In this document: in pieces, positions 54,781 through 63,382 of the stretch
Layout: every line of letters starts with the position of its first letter
Numbering within the stretch: the stretch's first letter is position 1
Origin: Melioribacter roseus P3M-2
Lineage (GTDB): Bacteria; Bacteroidota; Ignavibacteria; Ignavibacteriales; Melioribacteraceae
Reading direction: 5' to 3'
Length of the DNA: 64,000 bases
Assembly: GCF_000279145.1 (NCBI RefSeq)
Contig: NC_018178.1
Span: 1,798,001-1,862,000 of the forward strand
Made by a program: the position numbers and the translations under genes
The notes under the pieces: generated by a model
Database searches by the model: none
What the model was told of the DNA's origin: nothing
The model's input: only the letters and a program-made list of their open reading frames with translations

Positions 54781-56160
54781 ATGAAATATATTATTAACGC
54801 CTTAGTTCTGTGCATCGTTGTTATTTTAGCAATGGTTTCTTGTAAAGATGGTGCTAACACAAAACAAAAACAAGTTATTAATTATGAACAATACGCTGAT
54901 AGTGTTATACAAGATTTTAAGTTTGCTTGGGAAGCCTATAAAAAATATGCGTGGGGTCATGATGCTCTAAAACCGCTTACCAAAACTTACCATGATTGGT
55001 ATGGTGTATCTTTACTGATGACGCCAGTTGATTCTTATGATACAATGGTGTTAATGGGATTAAATGAGGAGGCGGATGAAGCAAAAAAATTGATATTGGA
55101 TAGTCTTTCTTTTAATAAAGATATTTATGTGCAACATTTTGAGATTACAATTAGGTTGTTAGGTGGTTTATTATCTGCATACTTATTAGACGGCGACCCA
55201 AAATTTTTGGAATTAGCAACAGATTTAGCTAATAGAATGTTGCCCGTGTTTAATTCACCTACGGGTATGCCATATGTGTTTGTTAATCTAAAGACAGGGA
55301 AAACTAAGGGGGAAATAAATAATCCTGCAGAAATAGGTACCTTGTTATTAGAATACGGTACTCTATCAAAATTGACGGGAAATCCAATCTATTATGATAA
55401 GGCAAAAAAGGCGATAATGGCATTAATGGAGAAAAGTTCTGATATAGGATTAGTAGGCACACTCATTGACGTCAATACAGGTAAATGGATAAATACTGAG
55501 TGCCATATTAGTGGTATGATAGATTCGTTCTTTGAGTATTTATTAAAAACATCTTTGCTTTTCAAGGATGAGGAAATTGAAAGCGCCTGGAAAAAAACAA
55601 TAACGGGAATTAATAATTTCATGAAACACAAGACTGAGAACGGATTATGGTATAGCCATGTAGATATGTTTTCTGGCAAAAGATTAAAAACACAAGTAGG
55701 CGCATTGGACGCTTTTTTTCCAGCTGTTTTGTGTCTTGCTGGCAATATTGATGATGCTAGAGAGTTTAATGAAAGTCTTTTTTCGTTATGGGAGAAATAT
55801 GGAATTATTCCTGAACAGTATGATTATATGAATGATACGATAATTTCAGCGGCATATTATTTAAGACCTGAATGTATTGAAAGTGCCTATTATCTTTATA
55901 ATTACACAAAAGATGAGAAATATTTAAGAATGGGTGTGAGATATTATTCAAGTATAGTTAAATATTGTAAAACGGGCGAAGCATTTTCTCATCTGGAAAG
56001 TGTTGTAACCAAGCAGAAAGAGGATGCAATGGAAAGTTTCTTTTTTGCCGAAACCTTGAAGTATTTATACTTGTTATTTGATCAAGGGAAATCGTTAAAA
56101 TTTAATGATGTAATTTTTAATACAGAAGCGCACCCGATACTAATTGAAAAAATACAATAA
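54781..56160 (+). CDS. GH47 alpha-1,2-mannosidase-like lipoprotein
   Basis: Class I, calcium-dependent alpha-mannosidase family best known from eukaryotic N-glycan processing. (alpha/alpha)7 motifs visible: AYKKYAWGHDALKPLTKTYHDWYG, SLLMTPVDSYDTMVLMGL, FEITIRLLGGLLSAYLLDGD, STLIDV-type repeats, ALDAFFPAVLCLAG, YYLRPECIESAYYLY, MESFFFAETLKYLYLLFD and the terminal FNTEAHP, whose Thr coordinates calcium in the family. A lipobox (AMVSC) predicts a lipoprotein. 459 residues. Its A/T-rich codons differ from the flanking genes, suggesting acquisition by transfer. It would trim alpha-1,2-mannose before import and action of GH125. Confidence 0.88.
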   Translation: MKYIINALVLCIVVILAMVSCKDGANTKQKQVINYEQYADSVIQDFKFAWEAYKKYAWGHDALKPLTKTYHDWYGVSLLMTPVDSYDTMVLMGLNEEADEAKKLILDSLSFNKDIYVQHFEITIRLLGGLLSAYLLDGDPKFLELATDLANRMLPVFNSPTGMPYVFVNLKTGKTKGEINNPAEIGTLLLEYGTLSKLTGNPIYYDKAKKAIMALMEKSSDIGLVGTLIDVNTGKWINTECHISGMIDSFFEYLLKTSLLFKDEEIESAWKKTITGINNFMKHKTENGLWYSHVDMFSGKRLKTQVGALDAFFPAVLCLAGNIDDAREFNESLFSLWEKYGIIPEQYDYMNDTIISAAYYLRPECIESAYYLYNYTKDEKYLRMGVRYYSSIVKYCKTGEAFSHLESVVTKQKEDAMESFFFAETLKYLYLLFDQGKSLKFNDVIFNTEAHPILIEKIQ

Positions 56161-56183
56161 TAATATTCTTTGTTGGAGGGGTT

Positions 56184-56430
56184 ATGAATAGATTATTCTT
56201 AATTTTTTATGCCCTGCTTTGTGTATAATCAATCTATTGAAAATCATAGCTTTACTATGTTGTTAATCGGATACTTAAAGGCGGAAAATGATGAATTTAT
56301 TGATGGATATGATATAGCATTAGGCGGGGTTGAGATAGAATATTATACTCCAATGCCTTCGGCGAATAAAGCTTTGATTACGCGTGCTTATAATGGTCAA
56401 ATGGCTATTCATCTTGCCCCTATCTTGTAG
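56184..56430 (+). pseudogene. Broken small secreted-protein gene, unknown family
   Basis: A strong ribosome site (GGAGGGG) precedes ATG 56184, which starts a signal-peptide-like MNRLFLIFYALLCV but stops after 14 codons. A second frame, offset by one base at a run of six Ts (56203-56208), continues for about 70 codons to 56430 (FVYNQSIENHSFTMLLIGY, GGVEIEYYTPMP, ANKALITRAYNGQ). Removing one T would join signal and body. I do not recognise the body. It could also be a truncated gene end left by rearrangement. Confidence 0.5.
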
Positions 56431-56648
56431 ACAGCCAGAAAAGCAGCTATATTTGAATTAAAATAAATATAGGAGTACACTAAGATGGGACAAACAAGAA
56501 GATGCCACGACAAAGAGTTTAATAAAATCTACAAATTAGCCTTTTAATAAATGCTATTAATGAAAGTATCTTATATCTAAAAAATTCAGAAGGAATCTAT
56601 ACGGCATACCGAAAGAAATCGGAATAAATTAAATATAACGGAGTAATT
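56431..56648 (+). mobile_element. Possible insertion-sequence remnant in AT-rich gap
   Basis: ATG 56485 with AGGAG upstream opens MGQTRRCHDKEFNKIYKLAF and stops at 56547; the M-x-x-RR-x-x-D-x-EF pattern recalls the N-terminus of IS3-type OrfA transposases. A later frame ([13 protein letters not shown], about 56590-56630) could be a decayed HTH piece. No terminal inverted repeats or target duplication were found, so this is tentative. Confidence 0.3.
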
Positions 56649-58442
56649 ATGAACTTCGATAATCATCCGGTATTTCAATTGAGAAAAAAACACGTTAGAG
56701 TCGGGATAAGACCTGTAATTGACGGCAGAAGAAAAGGCGTCAGGGAATCGCTCGAAGCCCAAACCATGCAAATGGCTAAGAAAACTGCCGATCTTATACA
56801 GAACACTCTACGCTATTCCGACGGTATGCCTGTCGAGTGTGTTATAGCTGATATTTGCATTGGCGGAGCTGCAGAAGCGGCTGCGTGTATGGAAAAATTC
56901 AAGGAAAATAACGTAGGCGTTTCTATTACCGTAACTCCCTGCTGGTGCTATGGCACTGAAGTAATGGATATAACGCCTATTATTCCTAAAGCCGTTTGGG
57001 GATTCAACGGAACGGAAAGACCCGGAGCGGTTTATCTCGCTGCGGCGCTTGCAGGATATAATCAATTGGGCGTTCCTGCCTTCGGAATCTATGGAAAAGA
57101 CGTTCAGGAGAGCGACGATTCGTCCATACCGGACGACGTTAAAGAAAAATTACTTTTATTTACTAAGGCTGCCATTGCTGCGATGGAAATGCAGGGCAAA
57201 TCTTATCTTTCGGTCGGGGCTGTTTCGATGGGTATCGCCGGGTCGGTTGTCGATACGCATTTTATATATGACTATCTCGGTATGAAATCCGAATTTGTCG
57301 ATATGACTGAAATAATAAGAAGAATTAACGAAAAAATTTACGACAGCGAAGAATTTAATAAAGCTATAAAATGGGTTGCGGCTAACTGCCGGGAAGGAGA
57401 AGACCCTAATGATCCGCCTGTATCCGGAGAACAGCGTAAAAGCGAATGGGAAACAGTTGTTAAAATGACGATGATTTTCAGAGACCTTATGGTTGGAAAT
57501 CCCAAACTTGCAGAATTAGGTTTCGAAGAGGAAGCGCTGGGACACAATGCAATAGCAGCCGGATTTCAGGGACAACGCCAATGGACGGATTTTATGCCTA
57601 ACGGCGACTTCCTGGAAGCGATTTTAAACTCGTCTTTTGACTGGAACGGTATTCGTGAACCGTACATTGTAGCTACGGAAAACGACAGCCTGAACGGAAT
57701 TTGCATGCTTTTCGGACTTTTATTAACGAACACGGCTCAAATTTTTTCGGACGTGCGCACGTATTGGAGTCCCGAAGCCGTTCAAAGAGTGGGGGGTAAA
57801 AAACTTACCGGATTGGCTGAAGGAGGAATTATCCATCTTATCAACTCGGGCTCGTCTGCTCTCGACGGAACCGGTAAACAGCGTCTGGATGGTAAACCTG
57901 CCATTAAACCTTTCTGGGAGATAACTGAGAAGGAAGCAAAAGACTGTCTCGAAGCCACAAGCTGGTGCCCTGCAATAAGGGAGTATTTTAGGGGAGGCGG
58001 TTTTTCGTCGCACTTTCTGACGGAAGGCGGCATGCCGGTTACAATGAGCAGAATTAATATAATTCACGGCTTGGGCCCGGCGCTTCAGATTGCCGAAGGT
58101 TATACGGTCGAACTCGATCCCGAAATAGACGCGCTGTTACAGAAAAGAACCAACCCCACGTGGCCTACAACATGGTTTGTGCCCAAAATAACCGGTAAAG
58201 GAGCATTCAAGGATGTATACTCGGTTATGCTGAATTGGGGCGCCAATCACGCCGCTGTTTCTTACGGTCATATCGGAGATAAATTGATTACGCTTGCATC
58301 TATTCTTAGAATACCTGTATACATGCATAACATAGAGAGAGATCGTATTTTCAGACCGGCTGCATGGAATGCCTTTGGCACATCGGATGCGGAGAGCGCC
58401 GATTTTGCCGCCTGTAAAAGCTTCGGACCATTATATAGATAA
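56649..58442 (+). CDS. fucI: L-fucose isomerase
   Basis: Converts L-fucose to L-fuculose (also D-arabinose to D-ribulose), Mn-dependent, cytoplasmic. 597 residues, close to E. coli FucI (591). Family stretches: [58 protein letters not shown] (metal Glu), [13 protein letters not shown] (metal Asp), [16 protein letters not shown] (metal His). Followed after 5 bp by the fucose permease, so the two form an operon. Kinase and aldolase (FucK, FucA) are not in the window. Confidence 0.96.
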   Translation: MNFDNHPVFQLRKKHVRVGIRPVIDGRRKGVRESLEAQTMQMAKKTADLIQNTLRYSDGMPVECVIADICIGGAAEAAACMEKFKENNVGVSITVTPCWCYGTEVMDITPIIPKAVWGFNGTERPGAVYLAAALAGYNQLGVPAFGIYGKDVQESDDSSIPDDVKEKLLLFTKAAIAAMEMQGKSYLSVGAVSMGIAGSVVDTHFIYDYLGMKSEFVDMTEIIRRINEKIYDSEEFNKAIKWVAANCREGEDPNDPPVSGEQRKSEWETVVKMTMIFRDLMVGNPKLAELGFEEEALGHNAIAAGFQGQRQWTDFMPNGDFLEAILNSSFDWNGIREPYIVATENDSLNGICMLFGLLLTNTAQIFSDVRTYWSPEAVQRVGGKKLTGLAEGGIIHLINSGSSALDGTGKQRLDGKPAIKPFWEITEKEAKDCLEATSWCPAIREYFRGGGFSSHFLTEGGMPVTMSRINIIHGLGPALQIAEGYTVELDPEIDALLQKRTNPTWPTTWFVPKITGKGAFKDVYSVMLNWGANHAAVSYGHIGDKLITLASILRIPVYMHNIERDRIFRPAAWNAFGTSDAESADFAACKSFGPLYR

Positions 58443-58447
58443 TAATT

Positions 58448-59746
58448 ATGAACGGCGAAAGTAAAAGTAAAATCCGTTCTCCCATTGTACAGCGTAAACA
58501 TTTAATCCCATTTATTCTGATAACCAGCTGTTTTGCCTGGTGGGGACTGGCAAACAATATGACCGACACTTTGCTGGCGGCATTTAAAAGAATTATGAGC
58601 CTGTCGGATTTTCAGACTTCCTGGATACAGATAGCATTTTACGGTTCGTATTTTTGTCTGGCTTTGCCGGCTGCAATTTTCATAAAGAAATTCACTTATA
58701 AAGCCGGGGTATTGCTCGGATTGGGTTTGTTTATAACAGGCGCCTTGCTTTTTTATCCTGCCAGCAAAACGATGAATTACTTTCACTTTCTGCTGGCGCT
58801 CTATATATTAGCCGGAGGGTTATCTATTCTGGAAACCTCAGCCAATCCCTATGTTATAGCTATGGGCGACGCTTCTACAGCCACTCGAAGGTTAAATCTT
58901 GCGCAATCGTTTAATCCGATCGGTTCGATTGCCGGAGTAATTATCAGCCAGCTATTTATTCTATCGCATTTGAACAGCGCTACGGATGTCGAGCGTTTGT
59001 CCATGGCTCCGGAGCAACTTAAAAAAATCCAATCGGCTGAATTGTCCGCCGTTATGGGTCCCTATGTAGGAGTTGCTATAATACTTTTATTTTTGTGGAT
59101 TCTTATAGCTTTCACTAAAATGCCGCGAGCAAAGGACGAATCGGGGCATGTGGATGTAAAACAAACTTTAAAAAGATTACTGAGAAATAAGAATTATTTG
59201 CTGGGCGTTTCAGCGCAATTCTTCTATGTGGGCGCTCAGATTGGAGTATGGTCTTTTACAATACGTTATGTAATGAAACAATTGGAACTGAACGAAAAAA
59301 ATGCTGCCACTTACTATCTAATTTCTTTGGCGCTCTTTGCATTATTTCGATTCATCTGTACGGTTTTGATGAAATATATTTCACCGGGGAAATTACTCGC
59401 GTATTTATCCGGAATAGCGACTGTTCTCACGATTGCGGTGATCGTTTCCGGAGGATATGCAGGCGTTATTGCCCTCGTATCGATCTCCGCTTGTATGTCC
59501 TTGATGTTTCCGACGATATTCGGACTTGCAGTGGAAGGATTAAACAGCGATACTCAAATTGCAAGTTCCGGACTTATTATGGCAATTCTCGGAGGCGCTA
59601 TATTAACCGCTTTGCAGGGTTTGGTATCCGATTTGACGTCTAATATCAATCTCGCTTATATTATTCCTTTGTTTTGTTTTATAGTTATTTTTTATTACGG
59701 ACTATATGTCATCAAGCGACATAAGAAAATAGCTATTCAACGGTAA
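58448..59746 (+). CDS. fucP: L-fucose:H+ symporter
   Basis: Twelve-helix FHS-family permease of 432 residues. FucP hallmarks are present: FAWWGLANNMTDTLLAAFK (with the transport Asp) and GGLSILETSANPYVIAMG (with the proton-coupling Glu). Cytoplasmic N-terminus is basic (SKSKIRSPIVQRKH). It lies 5 bp after fucI, and its 3' end overlaps the converging fucosidase gene by 14 bp. Confidence 0.93.
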   Translation: MNGESKSKIRSPIVQRKHLIPFILITSCFAWWGLANNMTDTLLAAFKRIMSLSDFQTSWIQIAFYGSYFCLALPAAIFIKKFTYKAGVLLGLGLFITGALLFYPASKTMNYFHFLLALYILAGGLSILETSANPYVIAMGDASTATRRLNLAQSFNPIGSIAGVIISQLFILSHLNSATDVERLSMAPEQLKKIQSAELSAVMGPYVGVAIILLFLWILIAFTKMPRAKDESGHVDVKQTLKRLLRNKNYLLGVSAQFFYVGAQIGVWSFTIRYVMKQLELNEKNAATYYLISLALFALFRFICTVLMKYISPGKLLAYLSGIATVLTIAVIVSGGYAGVIALVSISACMSLMFPTIFGLAVEGLNSDTQIASSGLIMAILGGAILTALQGLVSDLTSNINLAYIIPLFCFIVIFYYGLYVIKRHKKIAIQR

Positions 59747-61940
59747 TTTCGTCTGCAAATAACCAGGCTTTGGCGCCTTTTCCGACGTGCCATTCGGGAC
59801 AGACTCCGATATTTTTCGCTTCGATTTTTATATATCTGCAATTAATTCCGTTTGCATTAATGCTGACGGATTGAATTTCAGCGTTATTCTCGTTTGTATC
59901 GACAGTTTTTTTACTGCCAAGTTTATTGAAATTTATTCCGTCTTCGGATGTATAAAAAGTAACAGAGTCCGGAAAAAATATATATGCGTTAATATCTTTC
60001 AGAAAACCTGCTGATATTTTTCTAATCCTTTTGTATTCCTTTAAATCGAGCACAGCAACAAGGTCGTTGCCGTGATAACCCTGCCAATTACCGTCTTTGA
60101 AATAAGAACTTCCTCTAACGCCGTTTACTAGCGCATATTTACCCCCTCCGGAATAAGCTTGGGAATATTTCGTTAAGGAGATTATTTCATATTTCGCTTT
60201 GTAATAATCAACGCTAACCGGCAATCCTTTTTTACCGTCGCCGGAGAATGCCACCGCCGTAATTGTCGTTGAGGAGTCGATAATAATTTCCCCGTCGTAA
60301 AGAGTAGAATTGCTGTCGGGCAGCGAACCGTCAAGCGTGTAATATATCTTCGAGTCCGGAATGTCGCAATTTATCTTAATCGCAAGCGTATCCCTGAATG
60401 TAGTGTCCCCTGGCGAAAAAGAGAGCGACGGGGGAGTGATATACAGACCGAATGAAGACAAAGTGGGATTTGTTCTGCATTGCTCTATGATTATTCTTAC
60501 CCTTGAAGTAGTAACCGGGTCGAATTTGAAGAGCCTTTTATATCCTATCGTTGTGCCGGTTGCAAACTTTTTCCATTGATTATGTCTCCAGAATTCAAGA
60601 GAAAATTTTTCGATCCTTTGACCTTCCAGAATATTCTCCTGCAGCATTGCGCAGTTGAAAGTCCTAATCGTATCAAGTGAAATTTCAATAACCGCTGTTG
60701 AATCCGAGCCGTATGTAGTCCAATAAGTTTCGTAGTCGTTATCCAATATTAAAGCCGCGCTGTTGCCTTCTCTTTCGGATGAAACAAATGTAACTTTGCC
60801 CGTCGCAAGATTTCGACCGAATGTATTTTCAATCAGGTATTTGAAGCCTATTAAACTCTTTATGTCTTGGTCAACGATTAAACCATCTTTATTAGGCGGA
60901 ACATTTAAAAGTAATACTCCGTTGAGTCCTACGGAATTAAGATAGATATCAAAGAGTTTTTCGGGGGATTTAACAAAGTTGTCGTCTTCTTTGTGGTAGA
61001 ACCATCTGGGGCGGATAGACACGTCTATCTCTGCCGGATACCAGATGAGGGATTTTGCTTTCAAAATTTTTTCCCTGCTTCCGAGGTCTTCTTCAGTCAG
61101 GTCGCGGGGAATAAATGCATTATCCAATCTTTTTTGCTGTGAAGAAGCGGCTATCAACTCCGTATCCATGATGTTTCCGGGAAGCACGCTCCATTCGGTC
61201 TTTCTTCCGTAACCGGATTCTGTGCCCACCCACCTTACATCTGGTCCCATATTGGCAATAATGCAATCCGGCTGGAGTTCTCGAATCAGTTCATAATAAG
61301 AATTCCAGTCATAAATTTGCTTTTTGCCGCTCGGGCCTTCTCCGCATGCGCCGTCGAACCATACTTCGGCTATTTCCCCGTAGTTTGTCAATAATTCTTT
61401 TAATTGATTTCTGAAATATTCGTTATAAGCATCCGAGCCGTAAGTTTTTTCGTGCATGTCCCACGGAGACAGATATATTCCGAATTTAATTCCTTCTTTC
61501 CGGCAGGATTCCGATAATTCTTTTACAATATCCCCCTTGCCGTTTTTATAGGGAGTATTCTCAATGTCGTAATCGGTATACCTGCTTGGCCACAAACAAA
61601 ATCCGTCGTGGTGTTTGGCGGTAAGGATAATCAGCTTAAAGCCGGCTTCTTTTAAAATTCTTGCCCACTGATCGGTATCGATTCCGGATGGATTGAAAAC
61701 CGATAAATCAAAGTCTTTTCGTCCCCATTCCAGGTTCATAAATGTATTCATACCGAAATGGATGAACGCTGTAAGCTCCAATTTTTGCCAGTCGTACTGG
61801 CGCCATGCAGGGATTACATTTGCCGCTTTACGAATTATCTCCGCGGGCGTATCGTCCGGATCAATAAATACAATGTTGCTTTTTGTTTGTGAAAAAACAA
61901 TCAAAGGACATAAAAAGGCAAATAAAAATTTCTTTGTCAT
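59733..61940 (-). CDS. GH29 alpha-L-fucosidase with discoidin-like and CHB_HEX_C modules
   Basis: Exported retaining fucosidase, 735 residues. Signal peptide (FAFLCPLIVFSQ). The GH29 barrel spans about 30-370: LTAFIHFGMNTFMN, LTAKHHDGFCLWPSRYTDYD, KFGIYLSPWDMHE, nucleophile Asp in EVWFDGACGEG. An F5/8C-type beta-sandwich follows (NLATGKVTFVSSEREG, SSFGLYITPP), then a chitobiase-C-like domain (YYTLDGSLPDSNSTLY), and a terminal F5/8C-like module ending CPEWHVGKGAKAWLFADEITVE. The last module is paralogous to the end of the gene at 63383. It removes fucose outside the cell or in the periplasm, feeding fucP/fucI. Confidence 0.93.
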   Translation of the reverse strand: MTKKFLFAFLCPLIVFSQTKSNIVFIDPDDTPAEIIRKAANVIPAWRQYDWQKLELTAFIHFGMNTFMNLEWGRKDFDLSVFNPSGIDTDQWARILKEAGFKLIILTAKHHDGFCLWPSRYTDYDIENTPYKNGKGDIVKELSESCRKEGIKFGIYLSPWDMHEKTYGSDAYNEYFRNQLKELLTNYGEIAEVWFDGACGEGPSGKKQIYDWNSYYELIRELQPDCIIANMGPDVRWVGTESGYGRKTEWSVLPGNIMDTELIAASSQQKRLDNAFIPRDLTEEDLGSREKILKAKSLIWYPAEIDVSIRPRWFYHKEDDNFVKSPEKLFDIYLNSVGLNGVLLLNVPPNKDGLIVDQDIKSLIGFKYLIENTFGRNLATGKVTFVSSEREGNSAALILDNDYETYWTTYGSDSTAVIEISLDTIRTFNCAMLQENILEGQRIEKFSLEFWRHNQWKKFATGTTIGYKRLFKFDPVTTSRVRIIIEQCRTNPTLSSFGLYITPPSLSFSPGDTTFRDTLAIKINCDIPDSKIYYTLDGSLPDSNSTLYDGEIIIDSSTTITAVAFSGDGKKGLPVSVDYYKAKYEIISLTKYSQAYSGGGKYALVNGVRGSSYFKDGNWQGYHGNDLVAVLDLKEYKRIRKISAGFLKDINAYIFFPDSVTFYTSEDGINFNKLGSKKTVDTNENNAEIQSVSINANGINCRYIKIEAKNIGVCPEWHVGKGAKAWLFADEITVE

Positions 61941-61941
61941 A

Positions 61942-63366
61942 TTACGTCCTTATTTTCATTGTAAAAGTATATTGATCCTTTTTTACCTTACGCAATTCTT
62001 CGGGAATTATAATGATAATTTTTTCTCCGTCGCGTTTGCATTGAAGAATAGCGTCATTCCCCTGAACGGTAATAACCGGTTCGTCTTTTATTTCCGGAAT
62101 TGTAATATTAATTTCCTTCGGTAATAAATTTTCATCCTCCTTTATTCTGTAGAAGGCGTAGAAGTTGCTTTTATTCCTCGTATAAGAAAGCTGGTTTTGT
62201 TTATAAGGAAAAACGGGTTCCGAATCGTAAATTGCTTCTCCGTTTATTTTCATCCACTTTCCGATATCTTTTAATCGTTCATATGCTTCCGGTTCCCAGT
62301 CTCCTTCGGGAGTTGGCGCAATGTTCAATAATAAATTGCCCCCCTTCGAAACTATATCGATCAGTAAATGAATTATTTCCCTCGACGATTTATATTTCAA
62401 TCCCGGTTCGTAAGACCAGGAAGGCGTTATCGGCATACAAGTTTCCCACGGATAGGGGAGAGTGTTTTCCGGGATTTGATTTTCGGGCGTCAGGTAATTT
62501 TGATACGGGCCGGGTACTGCTCTATCGACAATTATCAATCCCGGTTGTTTTTCCCTCGCTTTTTTAGCCAGCAAGGGCATTTTTATATCCTGGTTTTGAA
62601 TTCGATAGATATTGAAATTAGCTTTCTTACGTTCAGCTTCCAATTCTTCTTCCGTGTAACTCCGTACCCAACAGCCGTCGAGCCAAAGTATATCGATGCT
62701 TCCGTAGTCCGTCATCAATTCCATAATTTGATTGTGCGTAAACTCTACGAATTTATTCCATCTTTCCGGATATTTCCGAATGTCGTAATTAACGTTTCTG
62801 TCGGGAGTGGCAAAACGTCTCCACCAGTAATAGTCGGAATGCCAATCTGGTTTGGAAAAATATGCGCCGATCATAAAATTGCGATGTCTGAAGGAATCAA
62901 AAAGCGCTTTTGTAATATTTGCGTTAGGATTGTGCCTGAACGGGCAACGTTCTCCCGTAATTTTGTAATCCGTATAATTGCTGTCGTACATGCAAAAGCC
63001 GTCGTGATGCTTGGTTGTAAAAATAAAATATTTCATACCCGCAGCTAGCGCTGCATCCGCCCATTTCTCGGGATTGAATTCAACCGGATTGAAAGTGGTA
63101 ATAAGATTTTCATAAAGCCTTTTGTATTCGCAGTAATCTTCGATATTTCGTTTACACCACTCCTCATCTTCGGAACACAGAGACCAGGATTCCACAATAC
63201 CCCATTGGCTCGACGGAGCCCAGTGCATCAACAGCCCGAATTTTAGACTCTGCCATACATTCAATTTTTTAAGCACCCGTTCGTCGGTTTCGGGATAGTA
63301 AACTTTTAGAGCTTCGTCAATTTCGACGGCTCCTGCATGCAACGGTTTCTTATCTTCTTTAGCCAT
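61942..63366 (-). CDS. GH29 alpha-L-fucosidase
   Basis: Second fucosidase, about 474 residues, single catalytic domain plus short beta domain: KFGLLMHWAPSSQWG, FTTKHHDGFCMYDSNYTDY, MIGAYFSKPDWHS, nucleophile Asp in DILWLDGCW, IDIVSKGGNLLLNIAPTPEG. The frame is open to TTG 63390, but ATG 63366 follows GGAGAGG and is preferred. No signal peptide, so it probably works in the cytoplasm on imported fucosylated oligosaccharides. One base separates it from the 59733 fucosidase start; the genes are co-directional. Confidence 0.92.
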   Translation of the reverse strand: MAKEDKKPLHAGAVEIDEALKVYYPETDERVLKKLNVWQSLKFGLLMHWAPSSQWGIVESWSLCSEDEEWCKRNIEDYCEYKRLYENLITTFNPVEFNPEKWADAALAAGMKYFIFTTKHHDGFCMYDSNYTDYKITGERCPFRHNPNANITKALFDSFRHRNFMIGAYFSKPDWHSDYYWWRRFATPDRNVNYDIRKYPERWNKFVEFTHNQIMELMTDYGSIDILWLDGCWVRSYTEEELEAERKKANFNIYRIQNQDIKMPLLAKKAREKQPGLIIVDRAVPGPYQNYLTPENQIPENTLPYPWETCMPITPSWSYEPGLKYKSSREIIHLLIDIVSKGGNLLLNIAPTPEGDWEPEAYERLKDIGKWMKINGEAIYDSEPVFPYKQNQLSYTRNKSNFYAFYRIKEDENLLPKEINITIPEIKDEPVITVQGNDAILQCKRDGEKIIIIIPEELRKVKKDQYTFTMKIRT

Positions 63367-63382
63367 CTCATTCCTCTCCGGT

